NCBI RefSeq assembly: GCF_000313935.1
Contig: NZ_AMSS01000062.1
Location: 1-33,532 of the forward strand
Length of the DNA stretch: 33,532 bases
Direction: 5' to 3'
Source of the DNA: Acinetobacter sp. WC-141
GTDB lineage: Bacteria > Pseudomonadota > Gammaproteobacteria > Pseudomonadales > Moraxellaceae
The position numbers and the translations under genes were made by a program. The notes beneath the pieces are model-generated. The model saw only the letters and a program-made list of their open reading frames with translations. It was not told the origin of the DNA and ran no database searches. This document shows positions 7,690 to 16,118 of this stretch, in pieces (position 1 is the first letter of the stretch; every line of letters starts with the position of its first letter).

Positions 7690-8667
7690 TTACGGCTTTA
7701 ACAACACTTTGCCTTGACGAGCACCTTGTGTTGCTCTTTGAGCGGCAGTTTTAATCTCATCAAAACTAAATACACCTTCTACAGGCAAGATTAATTTTTT
7801 CTGAGTCGCTAATGTTAATAGCTCAACGATCAGTTCTTTTTTACGAGTAGCTGGCATTTCTTTATTAACCACACTTGCCCAGAATCCTTTTACTGTCGCT
7901 TGTTTGAAAATTAGATCACCCGATGAAATCTGCATGGTTTCACCTGTCATACTGCCAAACGAAACGAGCAGGCTATTTTCACTGAGTAAGTGCAGCATTT
8001 CACCACTTGCGCTGCCACCAATCGAGTCCACACCAGCAATGAGAGGTTGGTCACCATGAATCTGTTTAACTTGCTCTTTCCAATTAGGCTGATCGGTTGC
8101 AACAACATGTTGAATATCTAATGCTTGCATTTCTGCGATTGCATCAGTACGACGAACTAGATTAATCACAGGTAAACCACGAGCCTGTGCAATCATCGCA
8201 ACTGTTTTACCTACTGCACCGTTCGCTGTGTTTTGAATGAGCCATTGACCTGGTTGAACATTTACAAAGTCCAATAACATGAGAGCACTAATTGGCATAC
8301 CAATCAGCTGTGCTGCTGTTTCGTCATCAATTTCATTATTTAAAGGAATAATCCCTTGAGCTGGTGCAATAAAGTATTCAGCCCAACTGCCATGAACAGC
8401 TGCCACTGCAATACGTTGCCCTACCTGTACATGAGTAACGTCTTCGCCCAGCGCATCTACAATACCAACGGCTTCACTACCACCAATCGCAGGTAAAGTT
8501 GGCTTGTAGCCATAACTTCCTCGTACTGTCCATACATCATGATTATGAATTGGAGACATGATGGTTTTAATACGTACTTCGCCTGCTTTTGGTTCTGGCT
8601 TTGGCATATCCGCCTGCTCTAAAACGTCTACAGGTTCGCCAAAATTACCATGGATAATACTTCGCAT
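7690..8667 (-). CDS. MDR-superfamily NADPH-dependent reductase (quinone / enoyl reductase-like)
   Basis: Cytosolic medium-chain dehydrogenase/reductase of 325 aa. The N-terminal GroES-like fold spans about residues 1-120 and lacks the cysteine and histidine zinc ligands of true alcohol dehydrogenases, so it belongs to the zinc-free quinone oxidoreductase / 2-enoyl thioester reductase side. The cofactor domain carries QNTANGAVGKTVAMIAQARG near residues 144-163, the pattern of enoyl reductases such as MECR. The gene follows the TetR regulator with a 3-bp gap, hence one operon. By analogy with NemR- or AcuR-controlled enzymes it may detoxify quinones or reactive enals and enoyl compounds. The substrate is an inference. 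Confidence 0.8.
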   Translation of the reverse strand: MRSIIHGNFGEPVDVLEQADMPKPEPKAGEVRIKTIMSPIHNHDVWTVRGSYGYKPTLPAIGGSEAVGIVDALGEDVTHVQVGQRIAVAAVHGSWAEYFIAPAQGIIPLNNEIDDETAAQLIGMPISALMLLDFVNVQPGQWLIQNTANGAVGKTVAMIAQARGLPVINLVRRTDAIAEMQALDIQHVVATDQPNWKEQVKQIHGDQPLIAGVDSIGGSASGEMLHLLSENSLLVSFGSMTGETMQISSGDLIFKQATVKGFWASVVNKEMPATRKKELIVELLTLATQKKLILPVEGVFSFDEIKTAAQRATQGARQGKVLLKP

Positions 8668-8670
8668 TCT

Positions 8671-9273
8671 TTATTCCTCTATCGGTTTTAAGAGTTGTTG
8701 AGTCGTTTCTAAAGCTAGATGTAGATGCGCTTTGTCTTGCGACAATTTTGTGAGTAAAGCTGCACCTAACCATAACTGATACATCACTTGTGCAGTTTTC
8801 AAAGGATCAATATGTTTTGGAATAGACCCTTCTTGTTGGCCTTCCTTCAGTAATAAAGCCAAACGCTGCGTTAACTTGTACACGCCATCATTGAGAATTT
8901 GACGCATATCTTCCGACAAATCGGAAACCTCAGCTGCGAGTTTCACAATCAAACAATTTTCAGCCCAACTGCCATATACGGGATCATCAATCCACGCCTG
9001 CCACAACGCCATTAGCCGCGCATGGGCACTGTGTTCACTGTGCTGCCAAAGTTGTTCCATACGAACTTTATAATTGGCCATGTATTGCTCTAGCAATGCA
9101 CAACCAAACGCCTCTTTCGAAGCAAAATAGTGATAGAACGAACCTTTGGGTACGTCACAAGTCTTTAAAATTTCTTGCAAACCAACACCGACAAATCCTT
9201 TGTGTAATACCAGTTCAAAACTGGTATCCAAAATATGTTGTCGCGTGGTTTCGCTTTTATTTAATCGTTTCAT
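8671..9273 (-). CDS. TetR-family regulator, NemR/AcuR-like
   Basis: Transcriptional repressor of 200 aa. Residues 8-55 are a TetR helix-turn-helix (TTRQHILDTSFELV, then GSFYHYFASKEAFG). The ligand domain contains WAENCLIVKLAAEVSDLSE, closely like the NemR/AcuR group; C107 occupies the place of the redox-active cysteine of NemR, which senses electrophiles and hypochlorite. I chose the ATG at 9271-9273 (MKRLNKSE) over a GTG 18 bases upstream, because TetR proteins of this group start close to the helix-turn-helix. An operator-like palindrome lies 22 bp upstream, consistent with autoregulation. It forms an operon with the MDR reductase. Confidence 0.87.
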   Translation of the reverse strand: MKRLNKSETTRQHILDTSFELVLHKGFVGVGLQEILKTCDVPKGSFYHYFASKEAFGCALLEQYMANYKVRMEQLWQHSEHSAHARLMALWQAWIDDPVYGSWAENCLIVKLAAEVSDLSEDMRQILNDGVYKLTQRLALLLKEGQQEGSIPKHIDPLKTAQVMYQLWLGAALLTKLSQDKAHLHLALETTQQLLKPIEE

Positions 9274-9294
9274 GCAGACACCATACCCCACTAT

Positions 9295-9309
9295 TAGACC
9301 AGTCGTCTA
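9295..9309. promoter_or_regulatory. Probable TetR operator (TAGAC-N5-GTCTA)
   Basis: TAGACCAGTCGTCTA is an inverted repeat with perfect 5-bp arms just upstream of the tetR start. TAGACC/GTCTA-type dyads are known operators for NemR-like repressors, so this is the likely autoregulatory site. Confidence 0.65.
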
Positions 9310-9454
9310 GTAAAATTATGTTGCTCATTAAAATTTGCTAAGAAGTAGAAATCAAAAGAGAGGAATGTTAAAAATACAACCTGATTATTTAAACAAATTT
9401 TGTCGATTGTCGTTTAACCGTCACAATTTGTCGCTTTAAATCATTTTGTACCAC

Positions 9455-9484
9455 TTGAACAATTTTAAATCGTTATCATATATA
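9455..9484 (+). promoter_or_regulatory. Candidate uvrA promoter
   Basis: A -35 TTGAAC (9455-9460) and a -10 TATATA (9479-9484) with an 18-bp spacer lie about 85 bp before the uvrA start. No E. coli-type LexA box is visible, in keeping with the lack of a LexA homologue in Acinetobacter. The 110 bp before it carry two copies of an ACAA..TTTGTCG motif (see findings). Confidence 0.4.
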
Positions 9485-9569
9485 AGGTCTGTTGTTTATA
9501 ACCAGTCACGCTGCACGAGACTGATCAATCAACACCTAAATTTTCATCAATACACAATTGAGATGTTTT

Positions 9570-12401
9570 ATGAGCCAAAGTCATATCCGTATTCGAGGCG
9601 CACGCACCCATAATTTAAAAAATGTGTCTCTCGATATTCCACGCGATAAGTTTGTGGTAATTACGGGGTTATCAGGTTCAGGAAAATCTTCTCTTGCCTT
9701 CGATACCCTTTATGCCGAAGGACAACGCCGTTACGTCGAATCACTTTCGGCCTATGCGCGTCAGTTTTTATCGCAAATGGAAAAGCCTGAAGTCGACTCG
9801 ATTGAGGGTTTATCTCCAGCGATTGCCATTGAGCAAAAATCTACCAGTCATAACCCACGTTCAACCGTTGGTACCATTACCGAAATTTATGACTATTTGC
9901 GTTTACTTTATGCACGTGTCGGCACACCTTACTGCCCTGAACACGACTTGCCAATGGTTGCGCAAACTATTTCTGAAATGGTTGATGCAGTAAAAACCCT
10001 TGAAGAAGGCACAGCACTCATGTTGCTTGCCCCAGTGGTTCGTGAACGTAAAGGCGAATACAGCAATCTGTTTGAACAACTGCAAGGCCAAGGCTTTGTC
10101 CGCGCACGTGTTGATGGCGAAATCATTGATATTGATACGCCACCCGAACTCGACAAAAAGAAAAAACACACCATCGAAGTTGTCGTTGACCGCTTCAAAG
10201 TACGCGAAGACTTAGGTAACCGTATTGCCGAATCATTTGAAACTGCATTACGTTTAGGTGGTGATATTGCGGTTTTGTCATGGATGAATGGCGAACACCC
10301 AGATCGCGTTTTTTCTGCCAAACACTCATGCCCTGAATGTGATCGTGCTGTAGCAGAACTCGAACCGCGTTTATTTTCATTTAACAACCCGTTTGGTGCC
10401 TGCCCTGTTTGTGATGGTTTAGGTACACGCAGTCATTTTAGCTCTGAAAAGCTTATTCCTAATCCTGACCTTGCGATTAGTGAAGGTGCTATTCGTGGGT
10501 GGGATCGCCAGCGTCCATATTATTATTCGATGCTACAAAAAGTTGCTGATCATTTTGGTTTTCAACTTGATACGCCTTGGAACAAGCTAGATAAAGACAC
10601 TCAAAAGAAATTCTTACAAGGTACGGGCAAAGAAAAAGTCGATTTAAGTTATATCGATGAACGTGGCCGTAAACATACACGCGTACAACCATTTGAAGGA
10701 ATTTTGCCACACCTTGAACGTCGTTACCGTGAAACTGAAAGTAATTATGTGCGAGATGATTTAGCTCAATATCTCTCTAATGCAGCGTGTGACGCATGTG
10801 ATGGCTCACGTCTAAATGAAATTTCACGCCATGTTCGCGTTAAAGATAAAACCATTGCTGACATTACTCGCATGTCGATTGGTGATGCCGAAAATTATTA
10901 TCAAGATTTAAATCTTGAAGGTGCTAAAGGTGAAATCGCCGATAAAATCTTTAAAGAGATTCGTGAGCGTTTACATTTCTTGGTAAGTGTGGGACTTAAC
11001 TACTTAAGTTTAGCTCGTTCTGCCGAAACGTTATCGGGTGGTGAAGCACAGCGTATCCGTTTGGCCTCACAAATTGGTGCAGGTTTAATGGGTGTAATGT
11101 ATGTGCTGGATGAACCATCGATTGGCTTGCATCAACGTGATAATGATCGTCTATTACAAACCCTGATTCGCTTACGTGATTTAGGTAATACAGTATTGGT
11201 GGTTGAACACGATGAGGATGCGATTCGTGCAGCCGACCATATTATTGATATCGGTCCAGGTGCCGGGATCCATGGTGGTGTGATTATTGCCGAAGGAACT
11301 TATGATGAATTGGCTAACCATGCTGACTCACTCACAGGTCAATACCTTTCAGGCAAACGCAAAATTGCAATACCAAAGCAACGGACTCAATCACCACGTC
11401 CAGATGAATTCATCAAATTGTCTGGTGCAAGTGGTCATAACCTTAAAAATGTTGATTTAAAAATTCCGCTCGGCATTATGACTTGTGTGACTGGCGTTTC
11501 GGGTTCAGGAAAATCAACACTGATTAACCGTACTTTACTTCCATTAGCAGCTACACAGCTCAACGGTGCAACGACGTTAACCGCGGAAAAGTTCGATTCG
11601 ATTGATGGTCTTCAACATCTAGATAAAGTCGTTGATATTGACCAAAGCCCGATTGGACGTACACCACGCTCTAACCCTGCAACCTACACAGGTCTATTTA
11701 CACCAATCCGTGAGTTATTTGCTCAAACACCAGAAGCAAAAGCCCGTGGTTATAGTGCAGGTCGTTTCTCGTTTAACGTGAAAGGTGGCCGCTGTGAAGC
11801 CTGTGAGGGCGACGGTATGATTAAAGTTGCGATGCACTTCTTGCCAGATATGTATGTGCCTTGCGATGCTTGTCATGGCAAACGTTATAATCGTGAAACA
11901 CTTGAAGTAGGCTATAAAGGCAAAAACATTTCTGACGTTTTAGAAATGACCGTTGAAGATGCAGCTGAGTTCTTTAGTGCAATTCCTGTCATTCACCGCC
12001 GTTTAGAAACCTTAACGCAAGTGGGCCTTGGTTATATTCATTTAGGTCAAGCTGCAACTACACTCTCTGGTGGTGAAGCACAGCGTGTAAAACTTGCACG
12101 TGAGTTAGCAAAACGAGATACGGGTAAAACTCTCTATATCTTGGATGAGCCAACAACAGGCCTGCATTTCCATGATATTGCCAAGTTACTCGATATTTTG
12201 CATGAGCTACGCAACAAGGGTAATACCATCGTGGTGATTGAACATAACCTTGATGTGATTAAGACAGCAGACTGGGTGGTCGACTTAGGCCCTGAAGGTG
12301 GTTCAGGCGGTGGGATGATCATTGCCGAAGGTACACCAGAACAAGTGGCTGAGGTTGAGATTTCCCACACAGGGCGCTTCTTAAAACCGATGTTGAAGTA
12401 A
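9570..12401 (+). CDS. uvrA: UvrABC excinuclease subunit A
   Basis: Damage-recognition ATPase of nucleotide excision repair, 943 aa, typical UvrA length. It has two ABC modules. The first Walker A is [13 protein letters not shown] near residue 33 and the second is [14 protein letters not shown] near residue 650; the ABC signatures are [12 protein letters not shown] and [12 protein letters not shown], each followed by a YVLDEP/YILDEP Walker B. Zinc-binding cysteine pairs appear at CPEC...CPVC, CDAC and CEAC...CDAC. The start used is the ATG giving [10 protein letters not shown], the usual UvrA N-terminus; an upstream in-frame TTG adds four unlikely residues. It pairs with UvrB and UvrC encoded elsewhere. 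Confidence 0.98.
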   Translation: MSQSHIRIRGARTHNLKNVSLDIPRDKFVVITGLSGSGKSSLAFDTLYAEGQRRYVESLSAYARQFLSQMEKPEVDSIEGLSPAIAIEQKSTSHNPRSTVGTITEIYDYLRLLYARVGTPYCPEHDLPMVAQTISEMVDAVKTLEEGTALMLLAPVVRERKGEYSNLFEQLQGQGFVRARVDGEIIDIDTPPELDKKKKHTIEVVVDRFKVREDLGNRIAESFETALRLGGDIAVLSWMNGEHPDRVFSAKHSCPECDRAVAELEPRLFSFNNPFGACPVCDGLGTRSHFSSEKLIPNPDLAISEGAIRGWDRQRPYYYSMLQKVADHFGFQLDTPWNKLDKDTQKKFLQGTGKEKVDLSYIDERGRKHTRVQPFEGILPHLERRYRETESNYVRDDLAQYLSNAACDACDGSRLNEISRHVRVKDKTIADITRMSIGDAENYYQDLNLEGAKGEIADKIFKEIRERLHFLVSVGLNYLSLARSAETLSGGEAQRIRLASQIGAGLMGVMYVLDEPSIGLHQRDNDRLLQTLIRLRDLGNTVLVVEHDEDAIRAADHIIDIGPGAGIHGGVIIAEGTYDELANHADSLTGQYLSGKRKIAIPKQRTQSPRPDEFIKLSGASGHNLKNVDLKIPLGIMTCVTGVSGSGKSTLINRTLLPLAATQLNGATTLTAEKFDSIDGLQHLDKVVDIDQSPIGRTPRSNPATYTGLFTPIRELFAQTPEAKARGYSAGRFSFNVKGGRCEACEGDGMIKVAMHFLPDMYVPCDACHGKRYNRETLEVGYKGKNISDVLEMTVEDAAEFFSAIPVIHRRLETLTQVGLGYIHLGQAATTLSGGEAQRVKLARELAKRDTGKTLYILDEPTTGLHFHDIAKLLDILHELRNKGNTIVVIEHNLDVIKTADWVVDLGPEGGSGGGMIIAEGTPEQVAEVEISHTGRFLKPMLK

Positions 12402-12411
12402 TTTATTGAAT

Positions 12412-12442
12412 AAAAAGCCGGAACTCATTTCCGGCTTTTTTT
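12412..12442. terminator. Bidirectional terminator, uvrA / diguanylate cyclase
   Basis: The stem AAAAGCCGGAA / TTCCGGCTTTT has a short loop and is followed by a T-run, placed between convergent genes. Confidence 0.92.
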
Positions 12443-14150
12443 ACCCCTCAACTGCATTTCGCCCTCGGGCTTTGGCTCGTAATAGTGAACGGTCAGCTTT
12501 CTCTAAGAGTTCGATCCAACTCATCGCTCCTATCGCAAAACCGATACTGACGGATACATGCAATTTTTCATTTAAACCCGATAAATCAATTTCATCTAAA
12601 GAAATGGCAATACGAATTTTCTCTGCTAAAAGTCGTGCATCTACAAATTGCATCTGCTCTAACAATATTAAAAATTCATCTCCCCCATAACGGACAATTA
12701 AATCCGAACTTCGTATATTTTGCTTTAATTGCTCGGCAATACTGACAATGACTTGGTCTCCGACAATATGCCCATATTGGTCATTCACCTGTTTAAAACG
12801 ATCAATATCTATAATCATTAAACAAGTCTGCGTAAATTTTTGAGGGTAACTCTCAACAATTTTTAAATATTCAGATAAAGCTAGACGGTTGGACACACCA
12901 GTTAATGGATCGGTATTGGCAATATTTTTTAATTGGAATTCAAAAGCATCACGCTGTTGCAACATACGCTGTAATCGATCAATCGCTTCAAATAGGGAAA
13001 GAAATTCACCTTTTGTGGTGATATTCATCTCATCTGTCCAATGATCTGAACTATGCGATAAATCTAAAATCAAAGTCCTTGCTTTAATTAAAGGTGCAAA
13101 TACTCTTCTTTGCGCATAATTAAGTGTAAGTAACGCTGTTGCTAAAGAAATTAAAGAAATTAATAACGTTAAAAGAAAACCATTTCGAGCAATCACATTT
13201 TCCTGAGTTGCAATCACTACACTTTCATCAAGAATATAACGTTGTAAATCAACTACAGTGGTAAATTTACCCACGATTGCTTCGGTTAACTGTGTACCAT
13301 TTAAAAAATATGGCTCACCTTTTTGGCTTTCTTCTAATAGCTTTTCTACAATCGGGATACCTTGGTCTATAAACTCTGATTTCACTCGAGAATATAACCG
13401 ACGGTATTCTGGCGTTTTTGCCTGTTCAGGCTGCAAAGTATCGACCAAAATCCACAAATATCTAGCTTGATGCTGAGTTTGTAAAGAACGTGCGCGATTA
13501 GTACTTGGAATTTCTTCATTAAAACTTACAGGAGCAATAATATTTGAAGCCATCCGTCCTGCCTGATCACGCATATCGGTCAGAACTATAATGAGCGTAA
13601 AGTAATTAGAAATACGGCTGTCTTTACTTTTTAATTGCAGCATAAGTTTTTGCAGTATTTCTCTACAATTATCCCATACTCCAAACATCCCTAAAATGGC
13701 ATTATCCATTTGGACGGAAGTTCTTGCTCCATATGGAATTTCCCCATAATAATCGACCACATGCCGAGCTTGTCTAAGATTTTCTTTGAGGTTGGTTTGA
13801 ATCTCATTTGCTAATGAAACATAACCTGCTTGTTTTAAAATAAGAATACTTGTATCAATTTGATCGTCGACAATTATGCGAAATTTTTTTAATTCTTGTT
13901 GATTCTTTAATAAATCATGAGGACTACTCGACATCATTTTATTGGCAGGAGCACGTTCCTTAGAAATTTTATAAGCAATATCGGCTACCGCTCTTAAACT
14001 TTTTATTTCGGCTAAGGCTTGCCTAGTTTTTATATAATCCTGATAACTTCCCACAATAAGGGGTATTGCCATGAATAATAAGGACAAAATAATAACCAGC
14101 ATAAAAAAGAACAGTCGATTACTAATATGCTCTGAACGTAATCCTGACAT
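12441..14150 (-). CDS. Membrane-anchored diguanylate cyclase (GGDEF)
   Basis: Inner-membrane sensor that synthesises cyclic di-GMP, 569 aa. TM1 is at residues about 12-34 and TM2 at about 323-345; the segment between them (about 290 residues, mostly helical) is a periplasmic sensor domain I do not recognise. A short HAMP-like linker and coiled coil precede a GGDEF domain at about 405-569. The active-site motif GGDEF is intact at residues 489-493, and the inhibitory I-site RSSD is at 480-483, five residues before it, so product inhibition is expected. No EAL domain is attached. The gene is monocistronic; its signal and output are unknown. Confidence 0.93.
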   Translation of the reverse strand: MSGLRSEHISNRLFFFMLVIILSLLFMAIPLIVGSYQDYIKTRQALAEIKSLRAVADIAYKISKERAPANKMMSSSPHDLLKNQQELKKFRIIVDDQIDTSILILKQAGYVSLANEIQTNLKENLRQARHVVDYYGEIPYGARTSVQMDNAILGMFGVWDNCREILQKLMLQLKSKDSRISNYFTLIIVLTDMRDQAGRMASNIIAPVSFNEEIPSTNRARSLQTQHQARYLWILVDTLQPEQAKTPEYRRLYSRVKSEFIDQGIPIVEKLLEESQKGEPYFLNGTQLTEAIVGKFTTVVDLQRYILDESVVIATQENVIARNGFLLTLLISLISLATALLTLNYAQRRVFAPLIKARTLILDLSHSSDHWTDEMNITTKGEFLSLFEAIDRLQRMLQQRDAFEFQLKNIANTDPLTGVSNRLALSEYLKIVESYPQKFTQTCLMIIDIDRFKQVNDQYGHIVGDQVIVSIAEQLKQNIRSSDLIVRYGGDEFLILLEQMQFVDARLLAEKIRIAISLDEIDLSGLNEKLHVSVSIGFAIGAMSWIELLEKADRSLLRAKARGRNAVEG

Positions 14151-14405
14151 TTTTAGCTGGTACTCCGTAAATGTCCTGCCACTTTTACTACTATGTAAAT
14201 TAGGCTTAAATGCATCCTAGCATTTTAATAACTAGAATTTCATCAATAAACCCTTCATTTCTATTTTAATAATTATATCGTTCTACATTTTAGTAAGCTT
14301 AAATTATAAACAGTATCGAAAAATTGAATGATTTTTATAAAAAAACTCTATTTTACAGATTAAAAATTTTTAGCAATGATAATAAACGTATCTCGTTATC
14401 CTCTT

Positions 14406-14456
14406 GGATGCGCTTCTCCCAGCATCCACTGCCCAGCTTTAAGCTGGGTTCTTTTT
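14406..14456 (+). ncRNA. Plus-strand two-hairpin element ending in a terminator (candidate sRNA)
   Basis: On the plus strand a GGATGC / GCATCC hairpin (14406-14427) has a 10-nt loop containing TTCTCCC. After 4 nt a second stem CCCAGCTT / AAGCTGGG (14432-14448) is followed by TTCTTTTT. No protein gene on this strand lies upstream for 1.7 kb, so the terminator has no obvious mRNA to serve. A short RNA is plausible; the loop is complementary to Shine-Dalgarno sequences. The promoter is not clear (a weak GATAAT lies at 14378-14383). Confidence 0.45.
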
Positions 14457-14519
14457 AACCTACTATTGTTTAAAATAAACTTCACGTAATTCTTATTATA
14501 GTTTTTAGATTTTCTTATA

Positions 14520-14633
14520 GATAAAAAAAAGCTCAACCTTGGGGAAAGCTGAGCTCGTAAATTCTGATGTGTTACACACATCGTATCTGGGAAAGCACTT
14601 TAAGTCCTAAAAACGTTAGGTAGTGAACTTTGC
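14520..14633 (-). ncRNA. Predicted small RNA, about 113 nt, between the cyclase gene and omp33-36
   Basis: A complete transcription unit is visible on the minus strand. The promoter has -35 TTTACA and -10 CATAAT with a 17-bp spacer, placing the start near 14633. The RNA would fold into three hairpins: CCTAA / TTAGG (14606-14620, extendable by CACT / AGTG), GATGTGT / ACACATC with a 3-nt loop (14566-14582), and an 11-bp terminator stem with a CCCC loop (14530-14555) followed by eight U residues. There is no credible open reading frame. It lies divergent from omp33-36. The name and targets are unknown to me. Confidence 0.7.
14523..14555 (-). terminator. Intrinsic terminator of the predicted sRNA
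   Basis: The 26-nt hairpin has 11 pairs (two G-U) and a CCCC tetraloop, followed on the minus strand by eight T residues. It is among the strongest terminators in the window, yet follows no protein gene on that strand. Confidence 0.85.
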
Positions 14634-14639
14634 AATTGA

Positions 14640-14668
14640 ATTATGTGACTTATCTCTACTTTTGTAAA
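14640..14668 (-). promoter_or_regulatory. Promoter of the predicted sRNA
   Basis: On the minus strand TTTACA (14668-14663) and CATAAT (14645-14640) are separated by exactly 17 bp, a near-consensus sigma-70 promoter. Confidence 0.65.
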
Positions 14669-15092
14669 GTTGATTAAATTAATCAGAATTAAAAATTTAA
14701 TCGATTTTTCAACTTAAAATAGAGATTTCTTTTATTTTATTCACTTATATAATAATTAAGAATAGTTAAATTTTTTAGTTAAACTAATCTAAATATTGTT
14801 AACTATTCCTCAAAATATTACAAATTCGACAATAAAATGGTGTTTTTTTATTCACTTTGTAAACAATATTATACTTTTATTAATGGTAAAACCGATTATT
14901 ACAATCTATTTTTCCAATCACTATTGTAATAACTTTTAAACATTTACTTCTTCATTCTGTATGAAATATAATTATTAGCTTATTGTAAATGTTCATTTTT
15001 TTATCAGGTTGACAATTTACTTTTCATTTGATTAGTTTTTCACCAATTTTAACATAAGTGTCAAATATCTTTAACATTCCTTTTTTTCATTA
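14669..15092. other. AT-rich non-coding region upstream of omp33-36
   Basis: No gene is seen. The stretch is very AT-rich and repeats TTACAAT / ATTGTAA words. The clearest is a perfect 10-bp inverted repeat TTATTACAAT / ATTGTAATAA with a 17-bp spacer at 14896-14932. This suits binding of an AT-preferring nucleoid protein or a dimeric regulator, but that is inference. Confidence 0.5.
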
Positions 15093-15120
15093 TTGACTTC
15101 ATAAATTGTTACAATACAAT
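15093..15120 (+). promoter_or_regulatory. omp33-36 promoter
   Basis: TTGACT (15093-15098) and TACAAT (15115-15120) are spaced by 16 bp, giving a start near 15127 and a leader of about 32 nt before the chosen ATG. A near-consensus promoter suits an abundant porin. Confidence 0.7.
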
Positions 15121-15158
15121 GACCCCAGCTTTATCTCTTGTTATTGCTGGAAATGATT

Positions 15159-16058
15159 ATGAAAAAACTTGGTTTAGCCACTGCTGTATTATTAGCCATG
15201 ACCGGTGCTCATGCTTATCAATTTGAAGTTCAAGGTCAATCTGAATATGTTGACACAACTGCAAATGATAAAAACTTCACTGGTGACATTGCTGGTACAT
15301 ACTATTTAAAAAATGTTGATACCGCTAAAGGTCCTTTAGCTGAAGCAGCTTTCTTGAACCAAGCTTCTAGCGTATCTTTAGGTTATAGCTACCAACAGTA
15401 TGACCAAGGCAACGTAAACTACCACATTGGTACTTATGGTGTTAAAGGTGAGGCTTACGTACCTACTCCTTACCTTCCTGTATATGCTAGCGCAACTTAC
15501 AACCACACTGATGTTGATGGTAAAAACAACTTCTCTAAAGATGATAACGGTGACCGTTATGCATTAGAAGTTGGTGCTATGTTGTTACCTAACTTCTTGA
15601 TGACTGTTGGTTATACAAGCGTTGCTAACCAATTCGCTTTAGACAACTTTGGCATCATCAGCAACGGTATCTACTCTGCTGTAAACCAAACTGCTGCGAT
15701 TCAAGATGACCAAGATGCTGTTACAGCACGTGCTAAATATGTAGGTCCAATCGATGGAACTAACATGGCAATTGGTTTTGAAGCTGCTGGTGCTTTCGGT
15801 CAAGAAAACCAATACGGTTTAAAAACTGACCTTTACTTAACTCCTAAGTTAAGTGTTGGCGCATCTTTCGTTGGTAACGATGGTTCAGCTGACATTAAAG
15901 GCAATGACCTTGGTGAATTCCGTCAAGCTTGGGGTGGTAACGTAAATTACTTCATTACTCCAGCTGTAGCAGTTGGTGCATCGTACATGAAAGCTGACGT
16001 TAAAAAGTCTAGCTACGATACACAAACTATCGGCTTAAATGCTAAATTCCGTTTCTAA
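15159..16058 (+). CDS. omp33-36: Outer membrane protein Omp33-36 (porin)
   Basis: Acinetobacter 33-36 kDa outer membrane beta-barrel porin, 299 aa. It begins with a signal peptide (MKKLGLATAVLLAMTGAHA) cleaved before YQFEVQ, and ends in the C-terminal phenylalanine (LNAKFRF) typical of barrel proteins inserted by the Bam complex. Alternating amphipathic strands rich in tyrosine and glycine fill the mature part. The ATG at 15159 is chosen because it gives a clean signal peptide with a GGA ribosome-binding sequence; upstream TTG and ATG codons add up to seven residues. In A. baumannii this protein is reported as a water or solute channel, a virulence factor, and one whose loss accompanies carbapenem resistance. 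The copy here is intact. Confidence 0.95.
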   Translation: MKKLGLATAVLLAMTGAHAYQFEVQGQSEYVDTTANDKNFTGDIAGTYYLKNVDTAKGPLAEAAFLNQASSVSLGYSYQQYDQGNVNYHIGTYGVKGEAYVPTPYLPVYASATYNHTDVDGKNNFSKDDNGDRYALEVGAMLLPNFLMTVGYTSVANQFALDNFGIISNGIYSAVNQTAAIQDDQDAVTARAKYVGPIDGTNMAIGFEAAGAFGQENQYGLKTDLYLTPKLSVGASFVGNDGSADIKGNDLGEFRQAWGGNVNYFITPAVAVGASYMKADVKKSSYDTQTIGLNAKFRF

Positions 16059-16078
16059 TTTAATTTAGAAATCGAATT

Positions 16079-16107
16079 AAAAAAGGACTCATATGAGTCC
16101 TTTTTTT
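16079..16107. terminator. Bidirectional terminator, omp33-36 / betT
   Basis: Perfect palindromic stem AAAAGGACTCAT / ATGAGTCCTTTT with flanking A and T runs lies between the convergent genes. Confidence 0.92.
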
Positions 16108-16118
16108 ACATCTAAATA

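Noticed and set aside
9929..10387. 152-aa open frame on the minus strand within uvrA
   Set aside because: It is antisense to a highly conserved gene, serine- and arginine-rich, and resembles no family; it is a codon-bias shadow.
12406..12690. 94-aa plus-strand frame after uvrA
   Set aside because: It starts inside the terminator and runs antisense to the GGDEF domain; no ribosome-binding site or domain is seen.
14396..14581. 61-aa minus-strand frame in the gap before omp33-36
   Set aside because: It covers the hairpins of both RNA candidates and lacks a ribosome-binding site; a protein here is less likely than structured RNA.
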